A stretch of DNA of 64,000 nt from Pseudanabaena sp. (GCA_003249015.1 QBLS01000003.1:124001-188000), one strand, 5' to 3'; numbered from the stretch's first letter, positions 45,301 to 53,204 are shown. The notes: generated by a model from the letters alone, not told the origin. A program made the numbers and translations.

Positions 45301-45521
45301 TGACTACGATTACTACTGTAGTTGGTGCATTTCCCCTAGCTCTAGGTGGTGGTGAAGGTGGCGAATTTTTGCAACCCCTTGGCATTGTCATTTTTTCGGG
45401 ACTAGCCCTTGCTACACTTTTAACTCTTTTCTTGATTCCTTGTTCCTATGTACTGATCCATGAGTTGAGTTGGAAGAAAGTACGTCAGTTGGCTCCCTCC
45501 AAAGTCTCGGCAAAGAACTAG
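42312..45521 (+). CDS. RND-family efflux pump (AcrB/HAE-1-like)
   Basis: 1069 residues, normal RND length, with 12 expected membrane helices. Recognisable blocks are the first helix region RRHIGTLMLTIAIFVMGAFYV, the DVPGVSPEVAITEVTKPLEEAL motif, LGGLALGVGIVVDNSIVMLENI in helix 4 (proton-relay Asp), and the C-terminal GVILLIGIVVNNAIVLVELANQIRDE with PTRLRPILMTTITTVVGAFPLALGGGEG. It exports hydrophobic or amphiphilic compounds using the proton gradient. No outer-membrane TolC gene is adjacent, so a TolC from elsewhere must serve it. The substrate cannot be predicted. Confidence 0.94.
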   Translation: MSNQNSPSPTGFSISATAIRRHIGTLMLTIAIFVMGAFYVNRLQVDLLPAIVYPRIGVQIDVPGVSPEVAITEVTKPLEEALALTEGVNQLFSRTREGQVRVDLFFDAGSDVDQALNDTVASFNRGRSQLPDVVENERIFKFDPSQFPIYEFALTSSSLSLPELRLFADEELGRELSIVPGVAGVDVVGGVREEVQVNLDLPRLQSAGVNVNDVLDALRDRNVDVSGGRLRDGTVEPLTRAIGKFNNAQELENLSFVVNTPSSATQPRQVYLRDFAEIIDGTEEQRVFTNLNGQPAVRLLVTKQPDANTIEVIDRVKEKITNLQESGLIPSDAALTATLDESRLIRASVSNVVWSGIIGSGLAAIAVFLFLGSLRQTLIITLAIPLATLAAVICMGIFGFSLNLFSLGGLALGVGIVVDNSIVMLENITIGIDKIRKRNGGEASFDDIIDQSQASSAEIESALIASTSTNLVVIFPFLLLGGFLSLLFNQLILTISFAVLASIVIAVTVVPMMASRLLAINWSSRLNESWFMVAFERRFTAATLGYAGFLARIVQYRLLVIIALFTILGGGGFLMARQLPQEIIPQVRTGDVSINAQFPAGTTLAENRRVMELVDEILIKQPETDYSFVTIGGGSFGNNVTANPLRSGSTVTLKPNADLTGFVSRVNREIAKLNLAGIRIRVNPGQVRGIIVNNSPVPRTDIDVVLQGSNPDVLTQAGIEVLSALDKSVKGATFRPDTDARQPEVQITPDWERLQALGLSTQDVGETLQTAITGSVPTQLQRGDRLVDVRVQLDPELRKNSSQLQQVPLFVSNNRPVRLADVANLSEGRAPGEIQRINQRQVYLILGSVERGASLSDALKQTEQAIAAVDLPDGVTVLPSSAKQANDNLSGAFGILGLLASFLVFVVMAVQYNSLLDPLVIMLTIPLALAGGIVGLYVTNSSINVMVVIGVILLIGIVVNNAIVLVELANQIRDEQKCSRMQAMLQAAPTRLRPILMTTITTVVGAFPLALGGGEGGEFLQPLGIVIFSGLALATLLTLFLIPCSYVLIHELSWKKVRQLAPSKVSAKN

Positions 45522-45543
45522 GCTTCGACTACGCTCAGCTACC

Positions 45544-45600
45544 GTAGTTTAAACGAAGAAAGCCGCCCGCATAGCGGGCGGCTTTCTTCGTTTAAACTAC
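45544..45600. terminator. 27-bp perfect palindrome between convergent genes
   Basis: Arms 45544-45570 and 45574-45600 pair perfectly around ATA. The right arm contains the last two codons and the stop codon of the minus-strand rlmI gene, so the left arm duplicates a gene end in inverse order. It also serves as a bidirectional terminator. Confidence 0.8.
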
Positions 45601-46803
45601 ACTCAATACTAAGCCTTTCAAATAAGAACCTTCAGGATGAAAAATACTGGTGGGATGGTCGGGAGGATGAGTGAGGTGGTGCAGAACCTGAACAACACGC
45701 CCTGACTCGATCGCTGCCGCAGTTACTGCTCCCGTAAAGTTCTCCACATTGACCACCTGCGAACAAGAAAAAGTAAACAAGAGTCCGCCACTCTTGATTT
45801 TAGAAAGAGCTTGTAAATTGAGCCGCCTATATGCCTGCATCGCCGAATGTCTTGCCGATAGGCTCTTGGCAAAAGCAGGCGGATCAAGGACGATCGCATC
45901 GTAATCGCGATCGCATTGCTTAAGGAAGTCAAACACATCCCCAGTAATGGAAGTATGCCTTGACTGACCTGACCCACTGCTGTTAGAGGCAATATTGCGA
46001 TCTGTCCATTCCATTGCCTTCACCGAGCTATCAATAGAATGGACTTCCTTCGCTCCTGAGGCGATCGCATAAACCGAAAAGCCTCCCGAATAGCAAAAAG
46101 TATTTAATATCTTCTTGTCACGGGCATATTGCCCAAACAAATACCGATTCTCACGCTGATCCAAGAAAAATCCTGTTTTCTGTCCCTTTGCCCAGTCAAC
46201 GATAAATCGATGTCCATTTTCTGATACTTCGGCAAGTTCTGCTGCCGTTTCCCCGATCAGCAAGCTATCTTGAGATTGTGTCTGGGATTTACGTCCAAGG
46301 GTTGCTGAGCTTTTATCATAGACAGACTGAAGCAAGCCTAAGTGATGCTGATCGTAGATATCTTTCAAGATTTCGGCAATTTCCAAACGATAGCGATAGG
46401 TTCCTAAGGAATGGCATTGCAGAACCGCCGTACTTCCATACACATCAATAATCAGTCCCGCTAGTCCGTCACCTTCGGAATTAATTAGTCGATAACAGTT
46501 GGTTTTAGGGTTATCAATTAGTCCTAAACGTTGACGCAGTTGGAATGCTTGATTTAGGCGATCGCGCAATAACTGTTGCATGGAATCAATGGGCTGAAAG
46601 GAAAGCACCTTAATTGCAATGCTACCTGTACCCCACAAACCGATTGCCAAGAAGTCGCCGTCCTGACTGTAGGCTTCGATCAAATCGCCATCGTAGACTT
46701 CACCTTGGATTTTGGCGATCGCCCCTGAAAAGATCCAAGGATGAAAACGCTGAACCGCATCGATCTTTTTTCGATGAATAATCGCACGGGGCAACGATGA
46801 CAT
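45592..46803 (-). CDS. rlmI: RlmI-type 23S rRNA (cytosine-5) methyltransferase
   Basis: 403 residues: an N-terminal PUA domain (about 5-75, RKKIDAVQRFHPWIFSGAI), a central EEHEE domain, and a Rossmann SAM-binding domain with GQKTGFFLDQRENR, FCYSGGFSVYAIASGAKEV and the LDPPAFAKS motif. RlmI methylates C1962 of 23S rRNA in E. coli; cyanobacterial orthologs may use the same or a neighbouring site. It contains a nonconserved insert near DKSSATLGRKSQTQSQD. The C-terminal codons lie in a palindrome. Confidence 0.88.
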   Translation of the reverse strand: MSSLPRAIIHRKKIDAVQRFHPWIFSGAIAKIQGEVYDGDLIEAYSQDGDFLAIGLWGTGSIAIKVLSFQPIDSMQQLLRDRLNQAFQLRQRLGLIDNPKTNCYRLINSEGDGLAGLIIDVYGSTAVLQCHSLGTYRYRLEIAEILKDIYDQHHLGLLQSVYDKSSATLGRKSQTQSQDSLLIGETAAELAEVSENGHRFIVDWAKGQKTGFFLDQRENRYLFGQYARDKKILNTFCYSGGFSVYAIASGAKEVHSIDSSVKAMEWTDRNIASNSSGSGQSRHTSITGDVFDFLKQCDRDYDAIVLDPPAFAKSLSARHSAMQAYRRLNLQALSKIKSGGLLFTFSCSQVVNVENFTGAVTAAAIESGRVVQVLHHLTHPPDHPTSIFHPEGSYLKGLVLSVV

Positions 46804-46899
46804 AACTAATTACTTCGCTAGCAACATTAAAAACAAACCTCAGAACCAACTGAGGCTGCTAAACATAGCATAGTTTATAGCCCCTGATCTCACTTCAAG

Positions 46900-46936
46900 C
46901 CAATTAAAAGCTTGCCATAGGCGAGCTTTTAATTGG
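46900..46936. repeat. AT-rich hairpin upstream of the Fur-type gene
   Basis: CCAATTAAAAGCTTGCC (46900-46916) pairs with 46920-46936 with one mismatch. It lies between divergent genes and ends 47 nt before the Fur-type start codon, so it probably overlaps its promoter. Confidence 0.6.
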
Positions 46937-46983
46937 TTAATTTTGTATGCTATTCTCAAGAAGCACTCGTTATTGATAATGCC

Positions 46984-47445
46984 ATGGCTTCTGCGGAGAC
47001 TAGCTATTCACCTGAATCCCTCAAGGCTGAACTTAATTCCAAGGGTTGTCGGATGACCCCGCAGCGTGAAGTAATTTTAAGTACATTTCAAACCCTACCT
47101 GAAGGAGAACATCTCAGTGCTGAAGATCTCTATGAAAGACTCAAAGCACAAGGTGAGAATATTAGCCTGTCTACCATCTATCGCACTGTGAAAATGATGG
47201 CAAGAATGGGTGTTTTACGTGAGCTAGAACTCACAGAGGATCACAAACATTACGAAATTAATCAACCCAGACCGCACCATCATCACCATTTAGTCTGTGT
47301 CAAGACTAATCGAGTGATTGAGTTTAAGAATGATCAAATTCTTACGATTAGTAAAAAAGTAGCCGATAAATATGGTTTCTCAGTTCTAGACTGCCAACTC
47401 ACCATCATCGGCGTTAGTCCAGAAGGACAGCGTTCGATTTTTTAA
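46984..47445 (+). CDS. Fur-family regulator (FurB/Zur-like) lacking CxxC zinc motifs
   Basis: 153 residues from the ATG at 46984; the longer frame from 46933 starts with TTG inside a hairpin. The DNA-binding half (SLKAELNSKGCRMTPQREVIL ... ISLSTIYRTVKMM) and GEHLSAEDLY closely match cyanobacterial FurB/Zur. The metal-sensing HHHHHL and HKHYE are present. However, the two structural CxxC pairs expected near the C-terminus are CVKT and SPEG here. So either it folds without structural zinc or it is a diverged paralog. Targets would be zinc or oxidative-stress genes. Confidence 0.85.
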   Translation: MASAETSYSPESLKAELNSKGCRMTPQREVILSTFQTLPEGEHLSAEDLYERLKAQGENISLSTIYRTVKMMARMGVLRELELTEDHKHYEINQPRPHHHHHLVCVKTNRVIEFKNDQILTISKKVADKYGFSVLDCQLTIIGVSPEGQRSIF

Positions 47446-47446
47446 C

Positions 47447-47510
47447 AGTAAAGGCGGCGCAATGCGCCGCCTTTACTATTAAAAAAAGCGTTGCTTTGCA
47501 ACGCTTTTTT
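47447..47510. terminator. two consecutive GC-core hairpins between convergent genes
   Basis: First: 47447-47460 with 47464-47477. Second: 47481-47494 with 47498-47510, flanked by A7 and T6, a strong bidirectional terminator for the Fur-type and SRPBCC genes. Confidence 0.75.
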
Positions 47511-47514
47511 ATTT

Positions 47515-47961
47515 TTATTTGGTTTTTACAAATGCTTCTTGGGCGTAGAGACGAAATCGCTCTAAATCAGCTTGCAGAGTACTTTCAACCGCTTTACCTA
47601 AAAACAAATTATCCATAATCTGCCCGATCGCAGGAATAGCATAGGCAATGCTTAGCTTAACGATGGTGACATTATTAGGACGACCGTAAAAGCGCACAGC
47701 TCCACGATTTGGTAAACCACCAATCGACTCCCACTGAATGATTTGATTGGGAATTTGTTTGAGAATTCGGGATTTCCAAGTGAAGGTTAGCCCATTCGTA
47801 CCAAGTTTCCAAGCCGATATTTCAGGATCGTCCGTGACCACCACGGAGTCAATCCATTTCATCCAACGGGGCATTGCTTCCAAGTCTGACCACAACGACC
47901 ATGCATATTCCACGGGAATAGCCACTTCAGTTTGGACGGTATGTTCTAGCCAATCACTCAT
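47515..47961 (-). CDS. SRPBCC (polyketide cyclase/COQ10-like) protein
   Basis: 148 residues of the START-like helix-grip fold: an N-terminal VQTEVAIPVEYAWSLWSDLEAMPRWMKWIDSVVV, the strand GLTFTWKSRILKQIPNQIIQWES and a C-terminal helix LQADLERFRLYAQEAF. Such proteins bind hydrophobic ligands such as quinones or pigments. In cyanobacteria and plants related proteins are called cyclase/dehydrase; no activity can be assigned. Divergent from nrdR across a region full of hairpins. Confidence 0.8.
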   Translation of the reverse strand: MSDWLEHTVQTEVAIPVEYAWSLWSDLEAMPRWMKWIDSVVVTDDPEISAWKLGTNGLTFTWKSRILKQIPNQIIQWESIGGLPNRGAVRFYGRPNNVTIVKLSIAYAIPAIGQIMDNLFLGKAVESTLQADLERFRLYAQEAFVKTK

Positions 47962-48268
47962 CGGATAATCGCTTGTGTTTACAAAAGTTTAATTTAATAG
48001 CTCCCCTGAATATAACATTTATACCAAATCAAGAAATGGCGCAGCCATTTCTTGATCTCAAAACCCCTTCTGGATTTTCAAAGTGCGGCGGAGCCGCACT
48101 TTGAAAATCCAGAAGGGGTTTGATTAAGCGCAAAGCGCTTTCCCAAAAGCCTTGCCAGAAATAATTTTGAAAGCGTTGCGAAGCAACGCTTTCAAAATTA
48201 TTTCTGGGTTTTAGACCAGCGCAAAGCGCTGTATAGTGACTTAATATCAAGCAAGTCTGAGATAATTC
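47962..48268. repeat. 307-bp divergent region with three stacked perfect hairpins
   Basis: Hairpins: 48028-48056 (13-bp arms), 48062-48120 (28-bp arms) and 48155-48207 (25-bp arms). AGCGCAAAGCGCT stretches lie at 48127-48139 and 48219-48231, the latter followed by GTATAG as in E3 ends. Only about 60 bp at each side remain for promoters. It is the densest hairpin cluster in the window. Confidence 0.8.
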
Positions 48269-48718
48269 ATGCTCTGTCCCTATTGTCAGCATCCCGATAG
48301 CCGTGTTCTCGAATCGCGATCGGCGGAATCTGGCTTTAGTATTCGCCGCAGGCGAGAATGTCTAAATTGTCAGCGGAGATTTACCACCTACGAGCGCATT
48401 GAGTATGTGCCAATTACAATTTTAAAAAGAGATGGCGCGATCGAGTCCTTTGATCGCTCTAAACTATTGCGGGGAATGGTTCGTGCCTGCGAAAAGACTG
48501 GAGTTAGTCAAACCCAACTAGATGCAATTATTGACGAGATTGAATCACAACTACAGGTACGCGATCGCCATCAAGTAACGAGTGTCGAGATTGGCGAAAT
48601 GGTATTGCAATACTTACAAGGAATAAACGAGGTTGCCTATGTAAGATTTGCTTCTGTATATCGACAATTTCGTGGGGTTAAGGACTTCGCTGAAGCACTC
48701 AACCACTTCAACAGTTGA
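48269..48718 (+). CDS. nrdR: transcriptional repressor NrdR
   Basis: 149 residues, standard. A zinc ribbon (Cys3, Cys6, Cys31, Cys34) is followed by an ATP-cone domain (about 46-136, [22 protein letters not shown]). NrdR senses ATP/dATP and represses ribonucleotide reductase genes. No nrd gene is in this window, and I saw no NrdR-box pair upstream. The ATG is at 48269, 38 nt after the E3-like end. Confidence 0.95.
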   Translation: MLCPYCQHPDSRVLESRSAESGFSIRRRRECLNCQRRFTTYERIEYVPITILKRDGAIESFDRSKLLRGMVRACEKTGVSQTQLDAIIDEIESQLQVRDRHQVTSVEIGEMVLQYLQGINEVAYVRFASVYRQFRGVKDFAEALNHFNS

Positions 48719-48721
48719 GGG

Positions 48722-48756
48722 AAATGAGAAGCGGCGCTTCGCGCTGCCTCTCATTT
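48722..48756. repeat. GC-core palindrome between convergent genes
   Basis: AAATGAGAAGCGGCGC (48722-48737) pairs imperfectly with 48741-48756 around TTC, 4 nt after the nrdR stop. Confidence 0.6.
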
Positions 48757-48763
48757 TTTGGTA

Positions 48764-50011
48764 TTACTCCTTGGTTTGCGTCACGCGCCAACTGAGTTTG
48801 AGATTAAACCAGAAGTTCCAAATTGTAACGATCGCGATCGCAATCAGATTGGCTAGATACTTGTTAACTCCAAAATAGTTATACAAAATATTGAGAATAA
48901 TGAGGTTCAGCCCAATCCCTAGTAAGCAGATTAAATTGAACTTGACAAATCGTTTTACCCGCTTGCGCCAGCCCGACTGTTTGCTAGAGAAATCGCGGAA
49001 TGTCCATAGATCGTTCCAGAGAAAATTGTTGAGAACCGCTACTTCTGAGGCAATGATTTTACTGGTGGTCAAGCCCATCCCCAGAGAGGAAGCATCGCTG
49101 AGGAGATACAAAATCGCCATATCCACAAATACGCCGCTGAATCCCACCAAGCCAAATTTGAGAAACCGCTGCACAGGAACTTGAAACTTTTCACGGATTC
49201 TGCCGATGCGACCGCGCGATCGCAATCTCAGTAAGTGCAGAATATAGTCCACATACTGCCGCCAAGTGACTTTGCTCTCGCCCTCTTGACGTTCTTGAAA
49301 GACATAGCCCACCTCAGCAACTGTACCAATATCGCCGCGTCCCAGCACTTCGATCAAGATTTTATAGCCCAAGGGATTCATGGCATGGTTGGCGATCGCG
49401 CTGCGTCTGACCATAAAGTACCCACTCATCGGATCAGAAACGCGACCAATCACATTGGGCAAAATCAACAGCCCCAACATTTGCGCCCCACGGGACAATA
49501 CACGCCGTATAAAGCCCCAGTCACTAACACCGCCGCCCTCCACATGGCGACTCGCCACAGTTAAGTCAGCTCCCGCCGCGATCGCATCTAGCATTTTAAT
49601 TAGCGTTTCTGGCGGATGCTGCAAATCGCCATCAATTACGCCTAAAATTTCTCCCTGAGAAGCCTGCCAGCCCCTGATCACTGCGGTAGAGAGTCCCTTC
49701 TCGCCTTGTCGCCGCATGATCTTCAGATTGGGGTAGCTGGGCATCAGGTCTAGCCCCACTTGCCAAGTTAGATCGGGGCTATCATCATCCACAATGATTA
49801 GTTCATAGCGATCGCCATAATAATCATTAAGTAGCCGCGTCAATATATCGACTAATTTGGCTAAGTTCTTGCTCTCATTGTAAGTAGGCACAATTAGAGA
49901 GAACTTTATTTCATTTTCTGATGAGAGCGGCTCCAGAGATGGCTCTTCGGCAGAGATAAACTCATTAACTAAGAAGCTACCTACAGGGACAGCAGTGAGT
50001 TTAGATGTCAT
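48764..50011 (-). CDS. DPM1-like glycosyltransferase fused to a GtrA membrane domain
   Basis: 415 residues. A GT2 domain (about 35-265) shows SLIVPTYNESKNL, IIVDDDSPDLTW, GVIDGDLQHPPE (D-x-D) and DPMSGYFMVRRS, resembling dolichol-/polyprenyl-phosphate mannose or glucose synthases. A C-terminal GtrA domain (about 285-410) has four membrane segments. Such fusions make polyprenyl-phosphate sugars and move them across the membrane for envelope glycan or glycolipid synthesis. The N-terminal 30 residues are variable. It is convergent with nrdR. Confidence 0.9.
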   Translation of the reverse strand: MTSKLTAVPVGSFLVNEFISAEEPSLEPLSSENEIKFSLIVPTYNESKNLAKLVDILTRLLNDYYGDRYELIIVDDDSPDLTWQVGLDLMPSYPNLKIMRRQGEKGLSTAVIRGWQASQGEILGVIDGDLQHPPETLIKMLDAIAAGADLTVASRHVEGGGVSDWGFIRRVLSRGAQMLGLLILPNVIGRVSDPMSGYFMVRRSAIANHAMNPLGYKILIEVLGRGDIGTVAEVGYVFQERQEGESKVTWRQYVDYILHLLRLRSRGRIGRIREKFQVPVQRFLKFGLVGFSGVFVDMAILYLLSDASSLGMGLTTSKIIASEVAVLNNFLWNDLWTFRDFSSKQSGWRKRVKRFVKFNLICLLGIGLNLIILNILYNYFGVNKYLANLIAIAIVTIWNFWFNLKLSWRVTQTKE

Positions 50012-50062
50012 TGATTACCGCCTTTTGCAGTTTTTAAGTAGTATAACTGTCGTCACTCAGCT

Positions 50063-50103
50063 AGAGATCTTTGAGTGATGCTTTGCATCGCTCAAAGATC
50101 TCT
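50063..50103. repeat. 19-bp hairpin between divergent genes
   Basis: AGAGATCTTTGAGTGATGC (50063-50081) pairs with 50085-50103 around TTT with one mismatch. It lies between two gene starts, so it is not a terminator for either. Confidence 0.65.
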
Positions 50104-50170
50104 CTGGATTTTAAATGTTTGTCGCAATTAAGTATCATGATGATCGCGTATTCTTGATTTGAAATCAAAC

Positions 50171-51232
50171 ATGACCCAAACAATTAGTTTTAAGCTCTCA
50201 GAACTTGCCGCTGAGTTTGTCACTGCTTTGCCCGATTGTCAATTGGAATCTCATGGTGCTGACCCAATTATTACGGGAGTGGCGGCGATCGACAAGGCGC
50301 AAGCTGGAGAAATTACCTTTGTGTCTTCGGCAAAGTTTGTAACCCATCTCAAGGATACTCAAGCCAGTGCCGTCATTCTCGATCTGAAAACACCTTCGCC
50401 ACTGCCCTGTATTCGCACTGCCTATCCACGTATTTTATTTGCTAAGGTTCTTGAAAAGTTTTATCAGCCGCCTACGCCACCTGTGGGAATTCATAGCACT
50501 GCTATTTTGGGTGCAGATGTGCAGTTAGGAAATAATGTGGCGATCGCGCCCTATGTGGTAATCAGCGATCGCGTCAAAATTGGCGATAATGTCACGATTT
50601 ATCCCCATGTCACTATTTATAACGATGTGGAAATTGGCGATCGCACGGTTATTCATGCCAATTGTGTGATTGGCGATCGCACGCAAATCGGCGCAAATTG
50701 TCTGTTCCATCCGAGTACGGTGCTGGGCGGCGATGGTTTTGGCTTTGAGATTTCTCCCAAGGGAACTTGGTACAAGGTTCCCCAAATTGGTCATGTGGTG
50801 ATTGAAGACGATGTGGAACTGGGCTGTTCCTGCGCCGTTGACCGTCCTGCGGTGGGCGTGACGATCATTCATCGGGGCGCAAAGCTCGATAATTTTGTGC
50901 AGATTGGACATGGCGTGGAAGTGGGAGCGCATTCAGTGTTGGCTTCACAGGTAGGCTTGGCGGGTGGCGTTACCCTCGGTCATCATGTGGTAATGGCGGG
51001 ACAAGTTGGCGCAGCCAATCATATTCATATTGGTGATGGCGCAATTATTGGCGCAAAATCTGGTATTCCCAGCAATGTACCCGCAGGGGTAACGATGATG
51101 GGCTATCCTGTCGTTCCTGAAAAGGATTGGAAACGGATCGTCATTGCCGAGCGTCAGCTTCCCGATTTGTTGCATACAGTGCGTAAGCTCGAAAAAAGAA
51201 TTGCCGAATTGGAAGCCAAGCTTCAAGAATAA
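50171..51232 (+). CDS. lpxD: UDP-3-O-acylglucosamine N-acyltransferase
   Basis: 353 residues from the ATG at 50171 (a TTG at 50159 is in frame). The uridine-binding N-domain (about 5-100) precedes a left-handed beta helix of hexapeptide repeats (GADVQLGNNVAIAP ... VKIGDNVTIYPHVTI) with the catalytic-region IGHGVEVGAHSVLASQ. The C-terminal helix RKLEKRIAELEAKL is a coiled coil. It adds the N-linked acyl chain in lipid A synthesis. Other lpx genes are not in the window. Confidence 0.93.
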   Translation: MTQTISFKLSELAAEFVTALPDCQLESHGADPIITGVAAIDKAQAGEITFVSSAKFVTHLKDTQASAVILDLKTPSPLPCIRTAYPRILFAKVLEKFYQPPTPPVGIHSTAILGADVQLGNNVAIAPYVVISDRVKIGDNVTIYPHVTIYNDVEIGDRTVIHANCVIGDRTQIGANCLFHPSTVLGGDGFGFEISPKGTWYKVPQIGHVVIEDDVELGCSCAVDRPAVGVTIIHRGAKLDNFVQIGHGVEVGAHSVLASQVGLAGGVTLGHHVVMAGQVGAANHIHIGDGAIIGAKSGIPSNVPAGVTMMGYPVVPEKDWKRIVIAERQLPDLLHTVRKLEKRIAELEAKLQE

Positions 51233-51235
51233 GTA

Positions 51236-51273
51236 AAATTGATAGGCAAGGCGAAGCGCTGCCTATCAATTTT
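51236..51273 (+). terminator. terminator hairpin of lpxD
   Basis: AAAATTGATAGGCA (51236-51249) pairs with 51260-51273, ending in TTTT, with the GGCGAAGCGC core in the loop. It starts a few bases after the lpxD stop. Confidence 0.6.
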
Positions 51274-51291
51274 TGGTAATTATAAAAATTG

Positions 51292-51334
51292 TGACCTAAG
51301 TCATATCCCGATCTTATTGTGATTGAGTTATTTT
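51292..51334 (+). promoter_or_regulatory. candidate response-regulator site and promoter for the two-component genes
   Basis: TGACCTAAGTCATATCC (51292-51308) has the inverted core TGAC-N4-GTCA. TATTTT at 51329-51334 begins 37 nt after the motif start, exactly as at 53134-53176. It suggests an activator site overlapping the -35 position. Confidence 0.65.
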
Positions 51335-51358
51335 AACTAAAAACATCAGTTACTTAAA

Positions 51359-52498
51359 ATGAGATTAATTGATTCTCTGCCGCAGACATTTCGCTATTTG
51401 GAATGGATAATTCTTATAGCGAGTTTGGGAATGAGGGATAATGTATTTGAATACCCAATAGCCAAAGTACTCTGGATTTATCCAACTTTTTTTATATTGG
51501 GCTGTATTTATCCCGCCAAATCTAAGCTTTGGCAACAAATTATTTATGTGGTTGGGGCAATCTGCTTAATAATATGGGCAAGACTGGCAGGTGTAGATGT
51601 TGGCATACTTCTTTTTACATACATTGCCAAAAGCTATTTCTTACTTGGTCAGTCAAAGACAATCTTAATTACGGCATTCTCTGGAATGGCGTGGGTAGCA
51701 GTTCAATATTCGGCTCAACTTTCTGGGAGGGTATTTCAGTATCTTGATCCCAGTTCACTTGATCCATTGGAATCTATAAAGTTCTTAGGTTTTGGGTTTC
51801 TTACTTTTTTTGCCTGTAGTACATTTACGATTATGTTCTGTAGCATGATGGTGGCAGAGAATAGGAGTTGGCAGAAAGCTAAAGCATTGGCTTTGGAAGT
51901 TGAATCTTTAGCTGCTACATTAGAAAGAACTCGCATTGCTCGCGATATTCATGATTCTTTGGGACATACTCTCACTGATTTGGATATTCAACTAGCAGTA
52001 GCTCAAAGGTTACGATCGCACAATTTAGAACAATCATTTCAGGCAATAGATACGGCTAAGATACTCTCTAGTCAATGTATAGAAGATGTTAGTCAAGCAT
52101 TACATCAAATGCGTCAATCAGACTTCAATCTCAATCAAGCTCTCACAATTTTGATCGAAAAGATACATCATTATTCGCAGATTCAGATGCAATGGGAATT
52201 GAATTTACCAGAATTTTCATTCTCAGAAGCTTACCAGATTTATTGTATTGTCAAAGAGGGGATTATCAATATTCAAAAGCACGCATTTGCTTCCCAAGTT
52301 AGTTTTCGAGCTTACTCTACTGAACAAAAAGTAATACTTGAACTTAGGGATAATGGCGTGGGATTCGATTTAGAATTGACTCCTATGGGCTTTGGCATTC
52401 AGGGTATGATCGAGCGATCACAACTTTTAGGTGGGAACCTCACGATCAAGACGGCTCCAAATCAAGGTACAGCAATTCAAGTTACACTTCCATTATGA
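51359..52498 (+). CDS. DesK/NarX-type sensor histidine kinase
   Basis: 379 residues. About five membrane segments fill residues 10-165, with almost no periplasmic loop, so the sensor is within the membrane. A coiled-coil linker leads to the HisKA_3 box with His198 in RIARDIHDSLGH and an HATPase_c domain (EGIINIQKHA, DNGVGFD, GFGIQGMIERSQLLGG). Membrane-embedded sensors of this type often detect lipid order or envelope stress. It overlaps the regulator gene by 4 bp (ATGA) and lies directly upstream of an envelope exporter locus. Confidence 0.92.
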   Translation: MRLIDSLPQTFRYLEWIILIASLGMRDNVFEYPIAKVLWIYPTFFILGCIYPAKSKLWQQIIYVVGAICLIIWARLAGVDVGILLFTYIAKSYFLLGQSKTILITAFSGMAWVAVQYSAQLSGRVFQYLDPSSLDPLESIKFLGFGFLTFFACSTFTIMFCSMMVAENRSWQKAKALALEVESLAATLERTRIARDIHDSLGHTLTDLDIQLAVAQRLRSHNLEQSFQAIDTAKILSSQCIEDVSQALHQMRQSDFNLNQALTILIEKIHHYSQIQMQWELNLPEFSFSEAYQIYCIVKEGIINIQKHAFASQVSFRAYSTEQKVILELRDNGVGFDLELTPMGFGIQGMIERSQLLGGNLTIKTAPNQGTAIQVTLPL

Positions 52499-53127
52499 TT
52501 CGAGTATTATTAGCAGATGATCAGGATATTTTTCGCAAGAGCTTAGTCACATTATTGTCTGGAGAAGACGACTTAAGCATGATTGGGCAAGCAAGAAATG
52601 GCAGAGAAGCGATCGCTCAAACTAAATCCTTAGAACCCAATGTAATTTTAATGGATGTGCGAATGCCTATCTGTAACGGAATTGAGGCAACTCGGATAAT
52701 TCGTCAAGAGTTTCCTTTGATCAAAATACTGGTTTTGACTACTTTTGATGACGATGAATATATTCTAGAATCTCTGCAAGCAGGAGCTTTAGGATATTTG
52801 CTCAAACGGACACCGCCAGAACAGATTGCCGCCGCTATTCGCTCGGTTTACCAAGGCTATAGTCAATTAGGTCCAACGATCGCTCACAAGGTTTTTTCAC
52901 AAATCAAGTCTCCTCAGACAAAGGAAAATCCCTTGTTGGGATCTTTGTGCAAGCGAGAATGCGAAGTTCTCAAATATATTGGATATGGCAAAAACAATCA
53001 AGAGATTGCCCGAATTCTCCATATTAGCGAAGGAACTGTCAAGAACTATGTGACACAGATTTTGGATAAGTTAGGGATGCGCGATCGTATTCAAGTCGCT
53101 CTGTGGGCGCAAAAAAATTTGATCTAA
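52495..53127 (+). CDS. NarL/FixJ-type response regulator
   Basis: 210 residues. Receiver domain (1-120) with acidic pocket LLADDQD, phospho-acceptor Asp54 in ILMDVRMP and Lys in LLKRTPP, then a LuxR-type helix-turn-helix (CKRECEVLKYIGYGKNNQEIARILHISEGTVKNYVTQILDKLGMRDR). It is translationally coupled to the kinase. It probably binds the TGAC-N4-GTCA motif that lies upstream of its own operon and of the downstream FAS1-devBCA genes. Confidence 0.94.
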   Translation: MIRVLLADDQDIFRKSLVTLLSGEDDLSMIGQARNGREAIAQTKSLEPNVILMDVRMPICNGIEATRIIRQEFPLIKILVLTTFDDDEYILESLQAGALGYLLKRTPPEQIAAAIRSVYQGYSQLGPTIAHKVFSQIKSPQTKENPLLGSLCKRECEVLKYIGYGKNNQEIARILHISEGTVKNYVTQILDKLGMRDRIQVALWAQKNLI

Positions 53128-53133
53128 AAAACA

Positions 53134-53176
53134 TGACCCCAGTCACATCCGCCATCAATATTGACCAAGTTATATT
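53134..53176 (+). promoter_or_regulatory. candidate response-regulator site and promoter for the FAS1-devBCA unit
   Basis: TGACCCCAGTCACATCC (53134-53150) shares 14 of 17 bases with 51292-51308 and keeps TGAC-N4-GTCA. TATATT at 53171-53176 begins 37 nt after the motif start. The FAS1 gene starts 29 nt further on. Confidence 0.65.
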
Positions 53177-53204
53177 TTGATGCGTTACCATTCAACTATT
53201 CTAT

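Noticed and set aside
49235-49658. Plus-strand frames within the DPM1-GtrA gene
   Set aside because: The minus-strand frame encodes a complete, recognisable two-domain protein; these are antisense shadows.
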